NCBI GenBank assembly: GCA_907163375.1
Contig: CAJQUW010008029.1
Span: 62,001 to 126,000 of the forward strand
DNA from: Prostheceraeus crozeri
Taxonomy: Eukaryota; Platyhelminthes; Polycladida; Euryleptidae
DNA: 64,000 bases
Direction of reading: 5' to 3'
Shown piece after piece: positions 34,691-45,845 of this stretch; the stretch's first letter is position 1, and every line of letters begins with the position of its first letter. The notes beneath the pieces are model-generated. The model ran no database searches and was not told the DNA's origin. It worked only from the letters and a program-made list of their open reading frames with translations. The translations under genes were made by a program, and so were the position numbers.

Positions 34691-35571
34691 TTTTAATAAT
34701 AATAATAATAAAATCTTTATTTTAAGAGGATGACACTGGTAGCAATAGCTAATTTACAATGGTCCTCTGGCATACAGAGAAACATGATTAGGTAGATAAA
34801 AGAGAATGAACATCAATTAGAAGTTTTTGAAGAAATCACATATATAGTTTCGCTTAAATTTCATAACACTGTCAGCCTCTCGGACACAACGATTGCAGGA
34901 ATTATAGAGTTCTGCACCTCGAACCACAAGCGTCATCTTTCTTAGTTTGGTTCTAACTTTGGGAATACACAGGTCTCCTTATGTTACAGATCGTGTCTTT
35001 TTCTCTTGTTCCTTGCGTAAAAACATGCGTTGTAAATAAGTTGGTGCTAACTGATTTAGGGCTTTATACACAAGTAGAGTCTGCATAAAGTCGACTCGAG
35101 TGCGCATGGGCATAATGTGCATTTCTTTGAATAAAGGTTTGGAGCTTTCACGTTTTGGGCGATCAAGCACAACTCTGATTGCAAGCTTCTGGAGTTTCAG
35201 ACTGGAGTTGTGACAGGAAGCACCCCACACCGATAAACAAAAGTCATAGCAAGATTGTATGTAGGCCATGAAGAAGATTCTCCGCACACGAATTGGCAAG
35301 AATTGCTTTATCCTTCTCAAAAAGGCAACATAGCTGCTCACACGCCGAGCAACATATTGAACGTGCTCATTCCATGTCAGATCTTGGTCGACTATAACTC
35401 CAAGGACTTTGTGCTTGTCAGTCAAAGATATTCTTTGGGAGAATGTGGTTATCTCAGCCTTACTGAGTCGCCGCCGTTTTTGCCGAGTTGTAATAAGCAT
35501 GCCCTTTGTCTTCTCCATGTTCAGTGCCATACAGCTGCCCTTACACCAGGACTCCGCCTCATTGACTAGAG

Positions 35572-36462
35572 CAGCGGTTCTCAAACTCTGGGTAATTACC
35601 CAAAGTTGGGTAAAATTGGAGTATTTTTTGGGTAAGGAATGAATTTTTAAATAAAGTAAGATTAAGTAAGGTCCATTTCTTTATTTCATTGCCTTACCAG
35701 ATAGACTAAGGGCTCCGATCGACTGAGGGAACTCCATTCTCTCATTGTCTGTGCACACGGCATACATGATATGATAATATTGTATTCACAAACATCTTCA
35801 AGAGCTTCTAGAACACTACTGTCCAAAAGCACAGCGTAACACAGATGCCTGGGTGAAGCAGCTATTTACTTCTCGTGAATCATTCATCGAGGACAGTGAT
35901 AATATAAAAGACGAATTCGTCCAACTACGAGTCGATGAGGTAAGTGAGGAATTTTCGAGTCAAGAACTTCCGAAGTATTGGCTGTCAATGAGTGAAGTTT
36001 ATCCACAGCTGTTCCGAAGAGCTCTTAGCTCTTGCTGCCTTTCCCGACCACATATCTGTGTGAATCTGGTTTTTCAGCCTTCTTTCATGTGAAAGATGAA
36101 TATCGAGTGCGCCTGCAAGCTGGTTCTGACCAGAGGCTGGCTCTATCAAAGACATGTTCTATTATTGATCATCTGATATCCAAAAGTAATTAAATTCTTC
36201 TCAATGACAGGATTCGATGGAACAATTTTTGATTAGAACTTTGATAATCTAGTTTTGTGTCTACATATACTGTATATATGTATTATTCTGATAGCTTATT
36301 TTACATGTTTCAGATTGCATTGTGTAAAATAAGATAAAGATTATTGTAAAATGTTGTTTTATAGTTTAGTTCTGGTTCGTAAATACATTGTAGAAATAGC
36401 GGGTAATTGGCAGTCTCGGTGTACAAAGTGGGTAATCTCGATGAAAAGTTTGAGAACCGCTG
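35572..36462 (+). mobile_element. Charlie-like hAT transposon, internally deleted, inside the LINE
   Basis: The ends CAGCGGTTCTCAAAC and GTTTGAGAACCGCTG are perfect inverted repeats, typical of Charlie/ZBED-type hATs. The 8-bp target duplication GACTAGAG (35564-35571, 36463-36470) is perfect. At 891 bp it keeps only the C-terminal part of the transposase. Confidence 0.95.
35818..36193 (+). pseudogene. hAT transposase C-terminal fragment
   Basis: Reads AWVKQLFTSRES, then PKYWLSMSEVYPQLFRRAL. After a frameshift near 36030 it reads PFPTTYLCESGFSAF, VKDEYRVRL and ALSKTCSIIDHLISK with stop TAA at 36191-36193. This is the hAT dimerisation block of ZBED/Charlie transposases. The BED finger and most of the catalytic domain are absent, so it cannot act on its own. 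Confidence 0.88.
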
Positions 36463-36925
36463 GACTAGAGTATCAACATTGCCCTTCACATCATCTAGGC
36501 ATTTTCCGGTGGTAGTAATGGTTGTGTCATCAGCATACATGTCAACGATATTGCTGGCAGATAGATGTAAGGGTAGGTCGTTGACAAAGATGATAAAGAG
36601 CAGTGGGCCGATTATAGACCCCTGAGACACTCCGCTGGGTACTGAGAGCTTGTCTGATAGTCCATTTTGAAGAGACACAACTTGGTACCTGTTTTGCAAG
36701 TAGGATTTGAACCAAGTAGATGAAAGCTCTGAGACGTTATAGGCCAAAAGTTTTTCCAACAGAAGCTCATGATTTATCAACTCAAAGGCCTTTTTAAGGT
36801 CCAACATTATAACTGCATTCAAATCACCATCTTCAATGCTCTTCGTCCATTGATCCAACATCCATTTTGCGTGTGTCAGGGAAGCCAATATCCTAGCCAC
36901 CAATGTCTAATGATTTTAGCGTTCG

Positions 36926-37797
36926 CCTTGATTGTAAACTTCACAAATTATACTCGATTGCGCATCAACACAATTGCACTGTATATATGGACATAATAAG
37001 TTCTAGAGAATGGCAATGAAAATAGTCTTAACAAGCGACCGGTTGTGTTTTCAAAATTCCAGGCCAGGGCTTGGTTTCCAATCCAGCAGAAGCGCTGATC
37101 TTGACTGATCATGGTTTTCAAATTCTTGGTAGTCCTCGAGCATGTCACGATCTCGTCTCTGATTGACTGAAGACTTATAACCATTCGCCTTGCAGCCGAC
37201 CAGCTACTATCGCAACCTCGTGACGGAGTTCTCATCAGTGCAATAAGGGCACCTGGGTTCCAGTCCCACCGCGGAATATCGGCCTATATATTAATTTTCG
37301 CAAATAACGAATGAAATTTATCAAGGTGGAGTTTACCACGCAATTACGAGTCACTTCAGACCCGTCGACATAATATCAGGGGTAGGATCTGTCCTTTCAT
37401 GCCATCATTGGTTAGAAAATGGATTAGATTCTTGTGTCTCTATTATTTTAACATTGATGTGCTTTTAGTTGTAATGTAACGCTTATATTATCATAATGAG
37501 TAAAGTTCTTATTGCATATTTGTGTCACCAATATTCTTCTACGAGTAGCCTAATGCTTCAGACAACCATCTAGAATTTGATCAAAAGCAAGTGACAAAAA
37601 TTCAAAATTATTCAACTTAACGTATGACTAGCATCACAACGCATGTTGCATGACACATTCAGGACCTGATCTACTTATTTGGTGTACTTTAGTATTATGA
37701 TGTTTCCTTTAACTAAATGGGTTATTTTAGCAAATATAACCGTCAATTTCAGAGGAATTTAAAAGAAATAATCGGCTGAATAATAGGCTACCTTCCA
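36926..37797. other. Unrecognised sequence left of the LTR element
   Basis: Only chance ORFs. A box B-like GGTTCCAGTCCC near 37257-37268 has no box A partner in register. Confidence 0.4.
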
Positions 37798-37802
37798 CCG
37801 AT

Positions 37803-37998
37803 TGCCATGACATGTAGCTACTGCACTTATGGCCAGTGAGTGCAGCGTACAGCCTCACTGTAACCGTATTGGTCCGTGAGTTGGCGCGCACGCCAACTTC
37901 CCAGGATCCTAGGAGTCTCTCCTGAGCCAGACTGGCAGAATACATTTTGTTACACTGCGGACAGCACGCACGTCTTGTTTTTGATGCAAAACATAACA
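37803..37998 (+). repeat. 5' LTR (196 bp)
   Basis: TG...CA ends; about 98.5% identical to the 3' LTR. Confidence 0.95.
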
Positions 37999-40900
37999 TG
38001 GTGTCAGAGTTTTCGTAACCTCACCGCCTCATTCTCTCCACGTTCGTCATGGCCTCATCGTCGTCGCTCCTCCGCCAACCATTGACTGGTCATCATCCGA
38101 CCTTGACACTGCTATGCGAAAGTTCCTCCGCGCCTGTAATCTGCACTTCAACGGTCCTCTGCTTCAAGTGCCAGAAGCCGTCAAAGTCAATTATTTCCTC
38201 CTCTGGTTTGGATCGACAGGACAAGACATCGCCGATACTTTCGATATTCCTGCAGGCGATAAGGTCAAACTCGAACCTTACATAACTCGCTTCTCATCCT
38301 ATGCCAAGCCACGAAGCAACTTCCGTGTGTCAAGATTTCGACTACTCGGGTCTTGACAGCAGTCTGGCGAATCTGTTGACTCCTACGTCAAACGACTACG
38401 CGAACTTATCGCTCAATGTGATTACGACGCTGATGAGCGAGCAACCATACTGGTCGACATTTTTACTTTCGGACTATACCTTAAATCCGTGCAGTCCACA
38501 CTTCTCAAGGAAGGGAGAAAGCTCACCATCGAAGATGCTCTACATGTCGCGCGAACAGAAGAAGCTACACGACAGCAGGTAGAGATTATTCGTGGTGCCG
38601 ATCCTCGAGATCAGTATGAAGAGCGCGTCGATCGCGTCAAGACTGTTAGTAAGCCTCACAACAATTTTGTGAAACCTACAGTTACCAATACAGCTCAGAA
38701 ATGTGGCAACTGTGGTCGACAACATGAGCGTGGAAATTGTCCTGCCTTCGGCCAAACCTGTACTGGCTGTGGTAGGCTGGGACATTGTCAACGATGCTGC
38801 CGCTCATCGCGACGTCAGAAGACTCCGACTACGTCTACAATAAGCAAAGTTCAGGAAAATAGCAGTGAAATCTACTTTGACACGCTTCATATACACAGCA
38901 CCTCATTAAATGACGTACGGCAAGCGTTTGTCGACCTCGAATTTCAGTCTGGAAATGTGACAATGACTCTAGCTTGCAAGCTCGACACCGGAGCAGAAGG
39001 CAATGTCATTCCGAAGCGATTCTTCGAACCATTCAACTCATCTGCTGAGTTAATGCCTTCTCAGACTCGCATCGTCGCATGCGGAGGTACGCCTGTCCGC
39101 CATCTTGGGGTATGTTCATTCAACCTCCGTCACGCCGACAAGCATTCCATTGCATCTTTCTTCGTGGCTGACACAGCTGGTGAGATACTACTTGGTTTAC
39201 CCACCCGTCGCAAACTTGGACTTATCTCTTTCCACCTCGATGTCGAACTGAGACCGTCACAGATTTCGCGCATCGCATTGGACGATTCTCCAGGCCCTGG
39301 AGATGCAGAAGCTCGCCGCCAGATTCTTGCCGAGTACAACAATGTTTTCAAAGGAGTAGGGTGCTTCAAAGAGACAGTAAGAATTGTGGTGGACCCCTCA
39401 ATTCCTCCTGTGATTCATCCTCCGCGTCGGATACCGATATCACTAAAGGAAGAGTTCAAGCGCGAACTAGACTCCTTGACCAAACAAGGTATCTTGTCCC
39501 CAGTGACTCATCCAACCGACTGGGTCAACTCATGTGTCTGTCTCCAAACGGAACGGTACTCTACGCCTTTGTCTTGATCCACGAGACCTCAACCGCACAA
39601 TCAAACGACCCTACTACGTCACTCCAAAACTCGAAGACGTCCTCGATCGACTACATGGTGATAAGTGGTTCAGTATTCTGGATGCACGATCTGAATACTG
39701 GAATCTGAAGCTGGACGAGGCTAGTGCCGATCTGACGACCTTCAATACTTCATTCGGCCGCTACCGTTTCAACCGCCTTCCTATGGGAATTTCGTGTGCT
39801 CAAGATGAGTTCCAGCGTGCGATCGACCAGACTTTCCGCGACATCCCGAACGTGTTTGGAATCGCTGATGACCTCGTCATCGTCGGATTCGAGGAAGATG
39901 GCCGGGACCATAATGCTGCCCTCCGATCCGTCCTCAACCGAGCCCGCAACAAAGGCCCACGATTCAATGAAGAGAAGCTGATCGTCCGCGCCAGGGAAAT
40001 TCCTTTCTTCGGTCACTTGATTGATGCCAACGGTATTCGTCCTGACCCCGGCAAGGTCAACGCCATTAAGAGCATGGACCGCCAAATGACTTGAAAGAGC
40101 TACAATCCTTCCTCGGCATGGTCAACTACCTGAACCGCTTCTCCCCTCGTCTCGCAACACTGACAGCACCACTGCGTGAGATGTTAAAACGCGACAACGA
40201 ATTTGCCTGGGGTCCCGAGTTTCAACAGGCGTTTGAAAGTACGAAAGAAGGTATATCCAAGACCACAGCACTACGATACTATGACCCTCAAAAGCAGCTG
40301 ATACTTCAAGTCGACGCATCGGGAGTTGGCCTTGGTGCTGCTCTTCTCCAGGACAATGGCCCTATTGCCTACGCGAGTAAGGCATTGACACAGACTGAAA
40401 TGCGATACTCCAATATCGAAAGAGAAATGCTGGGAATCGTATTCGGACTTGAACGGTTTCACCATTATGTGTACGGACGCCATGTAATTGTACACAGTGA
40501 TCATAGACCGCTGGAAGCGATTACTAAGAAGAATCTAGCTAACGCACCGCCCAGGTTGACACGAATGCTGTTGCGTGCTCAGCAGTACAATTTTCAAGTG
40601 ACCTGCCGTCGCGGAATGGACGTGCCCATTGCTGACGCACTCTCAAGAATGTCCCCCAGCAGCAGTAATAACGTCTCCGAGATCAACATTGTCGTACACC
40701 ACCTTGACTGCCACCTGCATGCGTCTCCTACATGCCTGACATTCGACGCGAAACAGCTCGAGATGTAGAACTTAACGCCGTTGCTGTTGCCGTGAGCACC
40801 GGATGGCCAGCTCAACGCTCTGACTGCCCCTCCACATTAGCCCCTTACTGGAATTACCGAGATGAACTGGGTCTGCAAGACGGCCTAATCGTATAAGGTC

Positions 40901-41154
40901 ATCGCATCGTGATTCCGAAAGCCGTAAGACGTCGCATTCTCACACAACTGCACGCAGCTCATCAAGGAATAGAAAAGATGAAACTTCTCGCCCGCTCATC
41001 CGTATTCTGGGTTGGAATAAGCAATGACATTGAAACAATGGCTGCAGGCTGTGAAAGCTGCCAGAGACACCAGCCAGCACAATAACGCGAGCCTCTTATG
41101 CCTCATGACGTTGCCCCCTGTGCGTGGCACACTATCGCTGCGGACTTATTTCAT

Positions 41155-41382
41155 TTTTTTACGGATTTTACGTCACTTTTTACCCCTACTGGGGCCTTGG
41201 ACGGTGCTGACTTAAGTCAGACTTTGTTTGGAGCGTTGTGGTGTTTTGTAGTCCGGATGCCCTTCCTGCCGACTTCCAATGACACTTTCCGGGTTCGACC
41301 TCTGGACCATGAGATCGCTACTCCAAGTACGCAACCACTGTGCCACGGACACCACATTGGGAAAACAATAAAAAAAATTCAT
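41155..41382 (-). mobile_element. tRNA-derived SINE inserted in the LTR element's integrase region
   Basis: On the minus strand a box A-like TGGCACAGTGGTTG (41345-41332) and box B GGTCGAACCC (41300-41291) are followed by a body sharing 23 identical bases with the SINE at 9677-9850, and by an A-rich tail at the left edge. TTCAT occurs at both borders and may be the target duplication. The piece is foreign to the retroelement family and is younger than it. Confidence 0.75.
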
Positions 41383-42269
41383 TGGGAAAACAAAACATTT
41401 TTACTAATCGGTGATAGGTATTCTCGCTTTCCAATCATTCGGAAGCTTCCTACACTGTCCTCAGGGGTCGTCATTACCTTACTCAAAGCCATATTCGACG
41501 AGCATGGCTTGCCTTCGAAACTCATAACGGACAACGGCCCACAGTTTGCCTCAGCAGAATTTCAGACATTTTCTCATTCCTACGGTTTTCAACACGTGAC
41601 ATCATCTCCACATTACCCAAGGTCAAACGGCTTCATTGAGCGCCTTGTGTGCACAGTTAAGCAAATCTTCACAAAATGCCGCGAAACAGGTAACGATCCC
41701 CATCTGGCCATGCTGCTTTATCGCGCCACCCCTTTCGCGAACAATCTCGCATCACCTACTGAGCTTCTCAATGGACGCCGATATCTCACTACATTGCCTT
41801 ACCGCCACGCACCTGGATATTCGCAAGTCCGCGACGCCCTAATTGGAATCAAGGAAAGGAATAGCCTTGTACATGACAGACACTCAAGAGAATTGCCGCC
41901 GTTAACAAACGATCAACCTGTCTACGTTCGTGATAACAGCTCCAATACGTGGAAGCCCGGCACAGTTCTCAACACCGCTTCCCAGCCTCGCTCATACATC
42001 ATCAAGACTGATAATGGCATTATCAGAAGGAACCGCTGCCACTTACGCCCGTCAGTGAAATCTGACAGATCTGCCCCGCATCTATCCAGTGAAAGTGATC
42101 CCTCGACGGACTGCAGTGATGATTCTCCTTTTCTCGATGACCCTAGTGTTCGTCGGTCAGCACGTGTCCGGTTTCCTCCAGACAGACTACAGTATCGGTG
42201 ACCTCATATGTTAACTTTACGATTCTATCCCTTCTGTTTGATGTGTTTGAATGCTTTTAAGAAGGGAGA

Positions 42270-42465
42270 TGTCATGACATGTAGCTACTGCACTTATGGC
42301 CAGTGAGTGCAGCGTACAGCCTCACTGTAACCGTATTGGTCCGTGAGTTGGCGCGCACGCCAACTTCCCAGGATCCTAGGAGTCTCTCCTGAGCCAGACT
42401 GGCAGAATACATTTTGTTACACTGCGAACAGCACGCACGTCTTGTTTTTGATGTAAAACATAACA
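42270..42465 (+). repeat. 3' LTR (196 bp)
   Basis: Preceded by the purine tract AAGAAGGGAGA and followed by the target copy CCGAT. Confidence 0.95.
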
Positions 42466-42751
42466 CCGATTAATCGGTAATCGGCCGATTATCAAAATCA
42501 CTATATGCAATGACTGATATCCATTTTATTATATAATACACGACGTTTCGGACTTGCTGCCTAAATACACTCAATTCATATATATTTTATTAATTTCAAT
42601 TTTTATATATATATATATATATACATATATATAAATTAATAATAGATAATATGGACTAAAAGTCAAATTCCTGTAGCTACCGGTTTCGATGTATTAATTA
42701 TTACATCTAATCATGCATCAGGAGCTAGGCAATACAATATTGTATACAATA
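42466..42751. other. Palindromic ATCGG-rich end and Penelope-end-like relic
   Basis: CCGATTAATCGG, a perfect palindrome formed when the LTR insertion is taken out, is followed by TAATCGGCCGATTATC. At 42541-42562 the complement reads GGCAGCAAGTCCGAAACGTCG, close to the hammerhead-like Penelope end at 7220. Short TA repeats lie at 42602-42632. Confidence 0.5.
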
Positions 42752-42760
42752 TTGTATATA

Positions 42761-42852
<92 letters not shown>
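42752..42852. repeat. (TA)n microsatellite, ~100 bp
   Basis: Nearly pure alternating TA, interrupted once near the left end. Confidence 0.95.
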
Positions 42853-42854
<2 letters not shown>

Positions 42855-42908
42855 ATCAAATAATAGAATAAATCAAAATGGCAAATATAATATAAAAACC
42901 AAGAAAAC

Positions 42909-43020
42909 ACTCAAGGAAAAGTCAGAAATACCAAAATTCCCGACCGGTTTCGTCCTGATCTAAGCCTGTTTAGATCAGGACGAAACCGGTCGGGAATTTT
43001 GATACGACTTTTCCTTGAGT
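42909..43020. repeat. Near-perfect 112-bp palindrome with hammerhead-like half motif
   Basis: The inner arms 42932-42963 and 42970-43001 are perfect 32-bp inverted repeats around a 6-nt centre. The outer arms 42909-42923 and 43006-43020 are perfect 15-bp inverted repeats. The right arm carries CAGGACGAAACCGGTC, which looks like the 3' half of a type I hammerhead (GAAA, a minimal stem III, GUC). No CUGANGA half is present. Confidence 0.9.
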
Positions 43021-43049
43021 GATTTTTTGGTTTTTAGATATATATATAT

Positions 43050-43110
43050 ACCTTGGCCAGTGGTTTAGTGCAATAGGTTCGACTCAAATCGAGGAAGTCA
43101 ACAGACGAAT
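43050..43110 (+). repeat. Possible tRNA-like SINE remnant
   Basis: TTGGCCAGTGGTTTAGTG (box A-like) and AGGTTCGACTC (box B-like) follow a short TA repeat. The spacing between the boxes is too short for a tRNA, so only a damaged SINE is possible. Confidence 0.3.
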
Positions 43111-45450
43111 TTGAGCAACACAAATACCTTTAAGAAGAGATTTACCATCAGGACTTAGGGTTTGATTAAGGTATTAACTTTTTTTTGACAGGCGATGTTG
43201 CCAGAAGGCAGCAAAAATAGTTTTCAAATAATGCCACATTATCGTCCAATTATACTGCACCATGACTTCTCTCGGGACCTCTAAAAATGGCAATGTTTTT
43301 TCTGAAGAAATGAAGTCTTATAGAAGCCCTAAGGCGGCTAAGTCGCAGATTATACCCTTATGAGGATGATGAGGGAGCTGTATTGAGAGGCGTCGGTATG
43401 GTGAAGCAGCATACCAGAACCATTCTTACAATTGGTAACACCATTCACTTGCTGATTGAAAAAGTCGTCGCGTCCGGATGTCAGTTTAATTAACAAAGTT
43501 CCGCGATCTGCACGTCTGATATTCGAACCTCTGCTACTGATACTGCCTTAGGTTTTCTACCAAGACGAACCAAAAAAACTTGTACACCAATTTCGTAATA
43601 GCAGCTTTGCGGCGGCAGTTGATATATCTAGCAAAACCTTGTATGGGATTTTGAGAAATAAGAGATAGTTACATGTTTATCAGAAGTCAATTTTTTTGAT
43701 CGAAAGGGTACGTTAATTAAGAAATCAATGAAGGAATTTTGGTCGGATGTGATAATGCAAACTTACGCTATAGAAGTGAATTGAATTTTTCAATTAATTA
43801 CTTGGATATGTATTGAATCGTGCGCAAAAAATCAGCAACTTAAGAATCATAATCGTTGTGAAAGTGCATACTTGGAATTTTTTTATGTGGCTACAATAGC
43901 GTGTGAGTGTCTTCTTGCTACCACCTACGTGGAAATAGCCACTACCGACTGGATTTCATAATGCGCCCTGTTAACGGGTAGATGGTAAATCTCGTTTCTT
44001 AAAAGCATATATACAGTTTTTAGTCATTGCTGTTGTTTCCCTGGAATTTTTAATTGTTGCTATCCTTGTTCGTGGCTATGAAAAACATGAATGCACATTA
44101 TTATCATAAGATCCCGTAAGTCGTGTACAAGCACAACTGAAAGACAATCATGGGAAGAAAATCTGTTTTGCTCAATGCTAAGATTTACTGAAATAGCCTA
44201 AAATTGTCTTAGAAACTAGGTTTGGGACACATCAAGTGAACATGCAGATATTTGCGAGCAATATTTTAGCCATTTTAACAGACATTTTAATAACCAGGTA
44301 AAATTGAGGGGTTTTTTGAAATTAATCTCATCGACCTTCATGTAATAAAACAATAAATTGCCATCTGGTTAGACTACGAAGCTCACTGAGGTGCTGTTCA
44401 TTCGTCTGAAATGAAATGATGTGACACAATGTGAAACGCAGCTTTCTATCTGGTCAGCTTCATTTTCATCATGCCATCTCACACATCGGATCGCTTCACA
44501 TCGAGTTTCAATAAATGAACGGTACTGTAGATACAGAACTTGTATTAGGCAAGTGCCTTTATTTCATGCAATGGAGCATTATTTTGTCACCGCCATTCTT
44601 TTCTCGGCGACGGCTACAACGAACGTGGAGCACTAGCACACTATGTTGAATTTGAACTATATTTGAATCCGATTATTTCATATATTTTTAACAGTACTTG
44701 GTTTCCTTTGTTTTAATTCTAATTGGTAATTTCAGCCGCTCGTCTATGCGCCGATTGCTGCAACAGTTGCAGATTCTTGCCGCAAGGTGATTCATTGAAT
44801 GCTTTGTCAAAATGCTCTTACCGGTATGCATAAAAAGAAATAACAAAGTGATGATCAAGATAAAAGAAAAGACAAAGAAAAATGAAGTGAAATAATGGCA
44901 GTGAATCTCTACAGAGTGCATTGATAAAATGCCGGCATCTTCTCATTGTCAACCACTGGAAGCCATCATCGCTAAGGCATCGTGGTGATGACACCGCTTA
45001 TCCACGACATGCCGTCGTTTTCAATGTCCATGTATGATCGGTCTGTAACCTTATTCTTATTACAGAGAATCGGACTTCCATGGTTTGAGGTGCTTGCTCG
45101 CTCACTTCATGGCTTACTCTATGAAGTGAACCATAAAAACATGAGAAATTTGAAGCTTGGATCATTTTTGTTTGTGTAAATGAAAGTATATATCATGTGT
45201 TGTTGGCTTCAGTGTCAGAATTCCATGCATACCTCGAACTAAGGTGTGGTCGTAAGTATGTAGGTAGTGTCGACTCAAAAAAGTATGTGTATATAGAGTG
45301 AAAATTTTTTATGAGAAGATTCAGTTTTTTGCGGAGATAACGTTCCCGTGGTCCAAAAAATTATATGAGCATTTTTGAAAAAAGTCAACATTTGCCAATT
45401 TATATACTACCGAGATGACTCTCCTAAATAAGTAGTATGCCCCTACAACA
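43111..45450. other. Unrecognised intergenic sequence
   Basis: AT-rich with chance ORFs. No domains, element ends or exons could be supported. Confidence 0.4.
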
Positions 45451-45845
45451 TTGAAACGTTTCCGTTATGTTTCAAATTAGTCTCAATACGTCTTATTATG
45501 TTCCCCAGACACAAAATGTCGGGTTGAGAGTTTTAAGAAAGGTATAGTATAATCTAAGTAAAATTAGACCATATTGAATGATTATTTATTAGTTATTGAT
45601 CTTTTAACTGATGTATCGAGGTATAATGATTATTCGTCTCTTTTTCGTTCCCGCACGTCTCGATAAGTTTCATTTCATTCACCATCATCCAACACCTTGT
45701 TGATATTTAATGTGAGGTTTTTCATAATCAGAAGACCACATATTATGATAAGATTCACATTAAATTAAGCTCGTTACTCTAGTCTGTCTGACACGTAATG
45801 AGACGAATTGAGACTTATTGAAACGTTTGTTTTATAAGTTTCAAT
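45451..45845. repeat. Diverged inverted-repeat element (MITE-like, ~395 bp)
   Basis: Both ends start TTGAAAC on their own strand and share GTCTCAATxCGTCTxATTA in inverted orientation over about 50 bp (roughly two-thirds identical). No target duplication was recognised and the inside is non-coding. Confidence 0.5.

Larger units (their letters stand above)
34695..36925 (-). mobile_element. LINE (Jockey/CR1-like group) reverse transcriptase, 5'-truncated, split by a hAT
   Basis: The minus strand from about 36905 reads VIMLDLKKAFELINHELL, then SGVSQGSIIGPLLF, the catalytic MYADD (about 36540-36525), then, after the hAT at 35572-36462, ALNMEKTKGM, HKVLGVIVDQDLTW and the thumb region, with stop near 34979. 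If the hAT and one target copy are ignored, the reading frame runs without break for about 340 codons. The 3' end is an (ATT)n tail on the minus strand (34695-34711) just after AATAAAGAT, a usual LINE end. The 5' part with the endonuclease is missing. Clade assignment is uncertain. Confidence 0.9.
37803..42465 (+). mobile_element. Ty3/gypsy LTR retrotransposon, nearly full length, broken
   Basis: A 4,663-bp element with 196-bp LTRs (37803-37998, 42270-42465) starting TG and ending CA, flanked by the 5-bp target duplication CCGAT (37798-37802, 42466-42470). The order of parts is: a candidate primer binding site from 37999; a gag region with cysteine knuckles (about 38700-38800); protease with a DTGAEG motif (about 38982); reverse transcriptase (about 39530-40090, with IADDLVI); RNase H (about 40290-40660, VDASGVGLGAAL); integrase (about 40900-41700, ITDNGPQF); and a purine tract just before the 3' LTR. 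This order (integrase last) is Ty3/gypsy, with a Mag-like flavour. The LTRs differ at only about three of 196 positions, so it is young, yet it carries several (roughly four or more) frame breaks and a SINE insertion. It is a recent fossil. Confidence 0.95.

Noticed and set aside
37250-37275. Box B-like GGTTCCAGTCCC suggesting a tRNA or SINE
   Set aside because: No box A at tRNA spacing on either side.
37727-37999. Minus-strand ORF repeated at 42272-42466
   Set aside because: Both copies are simply the LTRs read on the wrong strand.
42725-42910. ORF of alternating Tyr and Ile
   Set aside because: Translation of a TA microsatellite.
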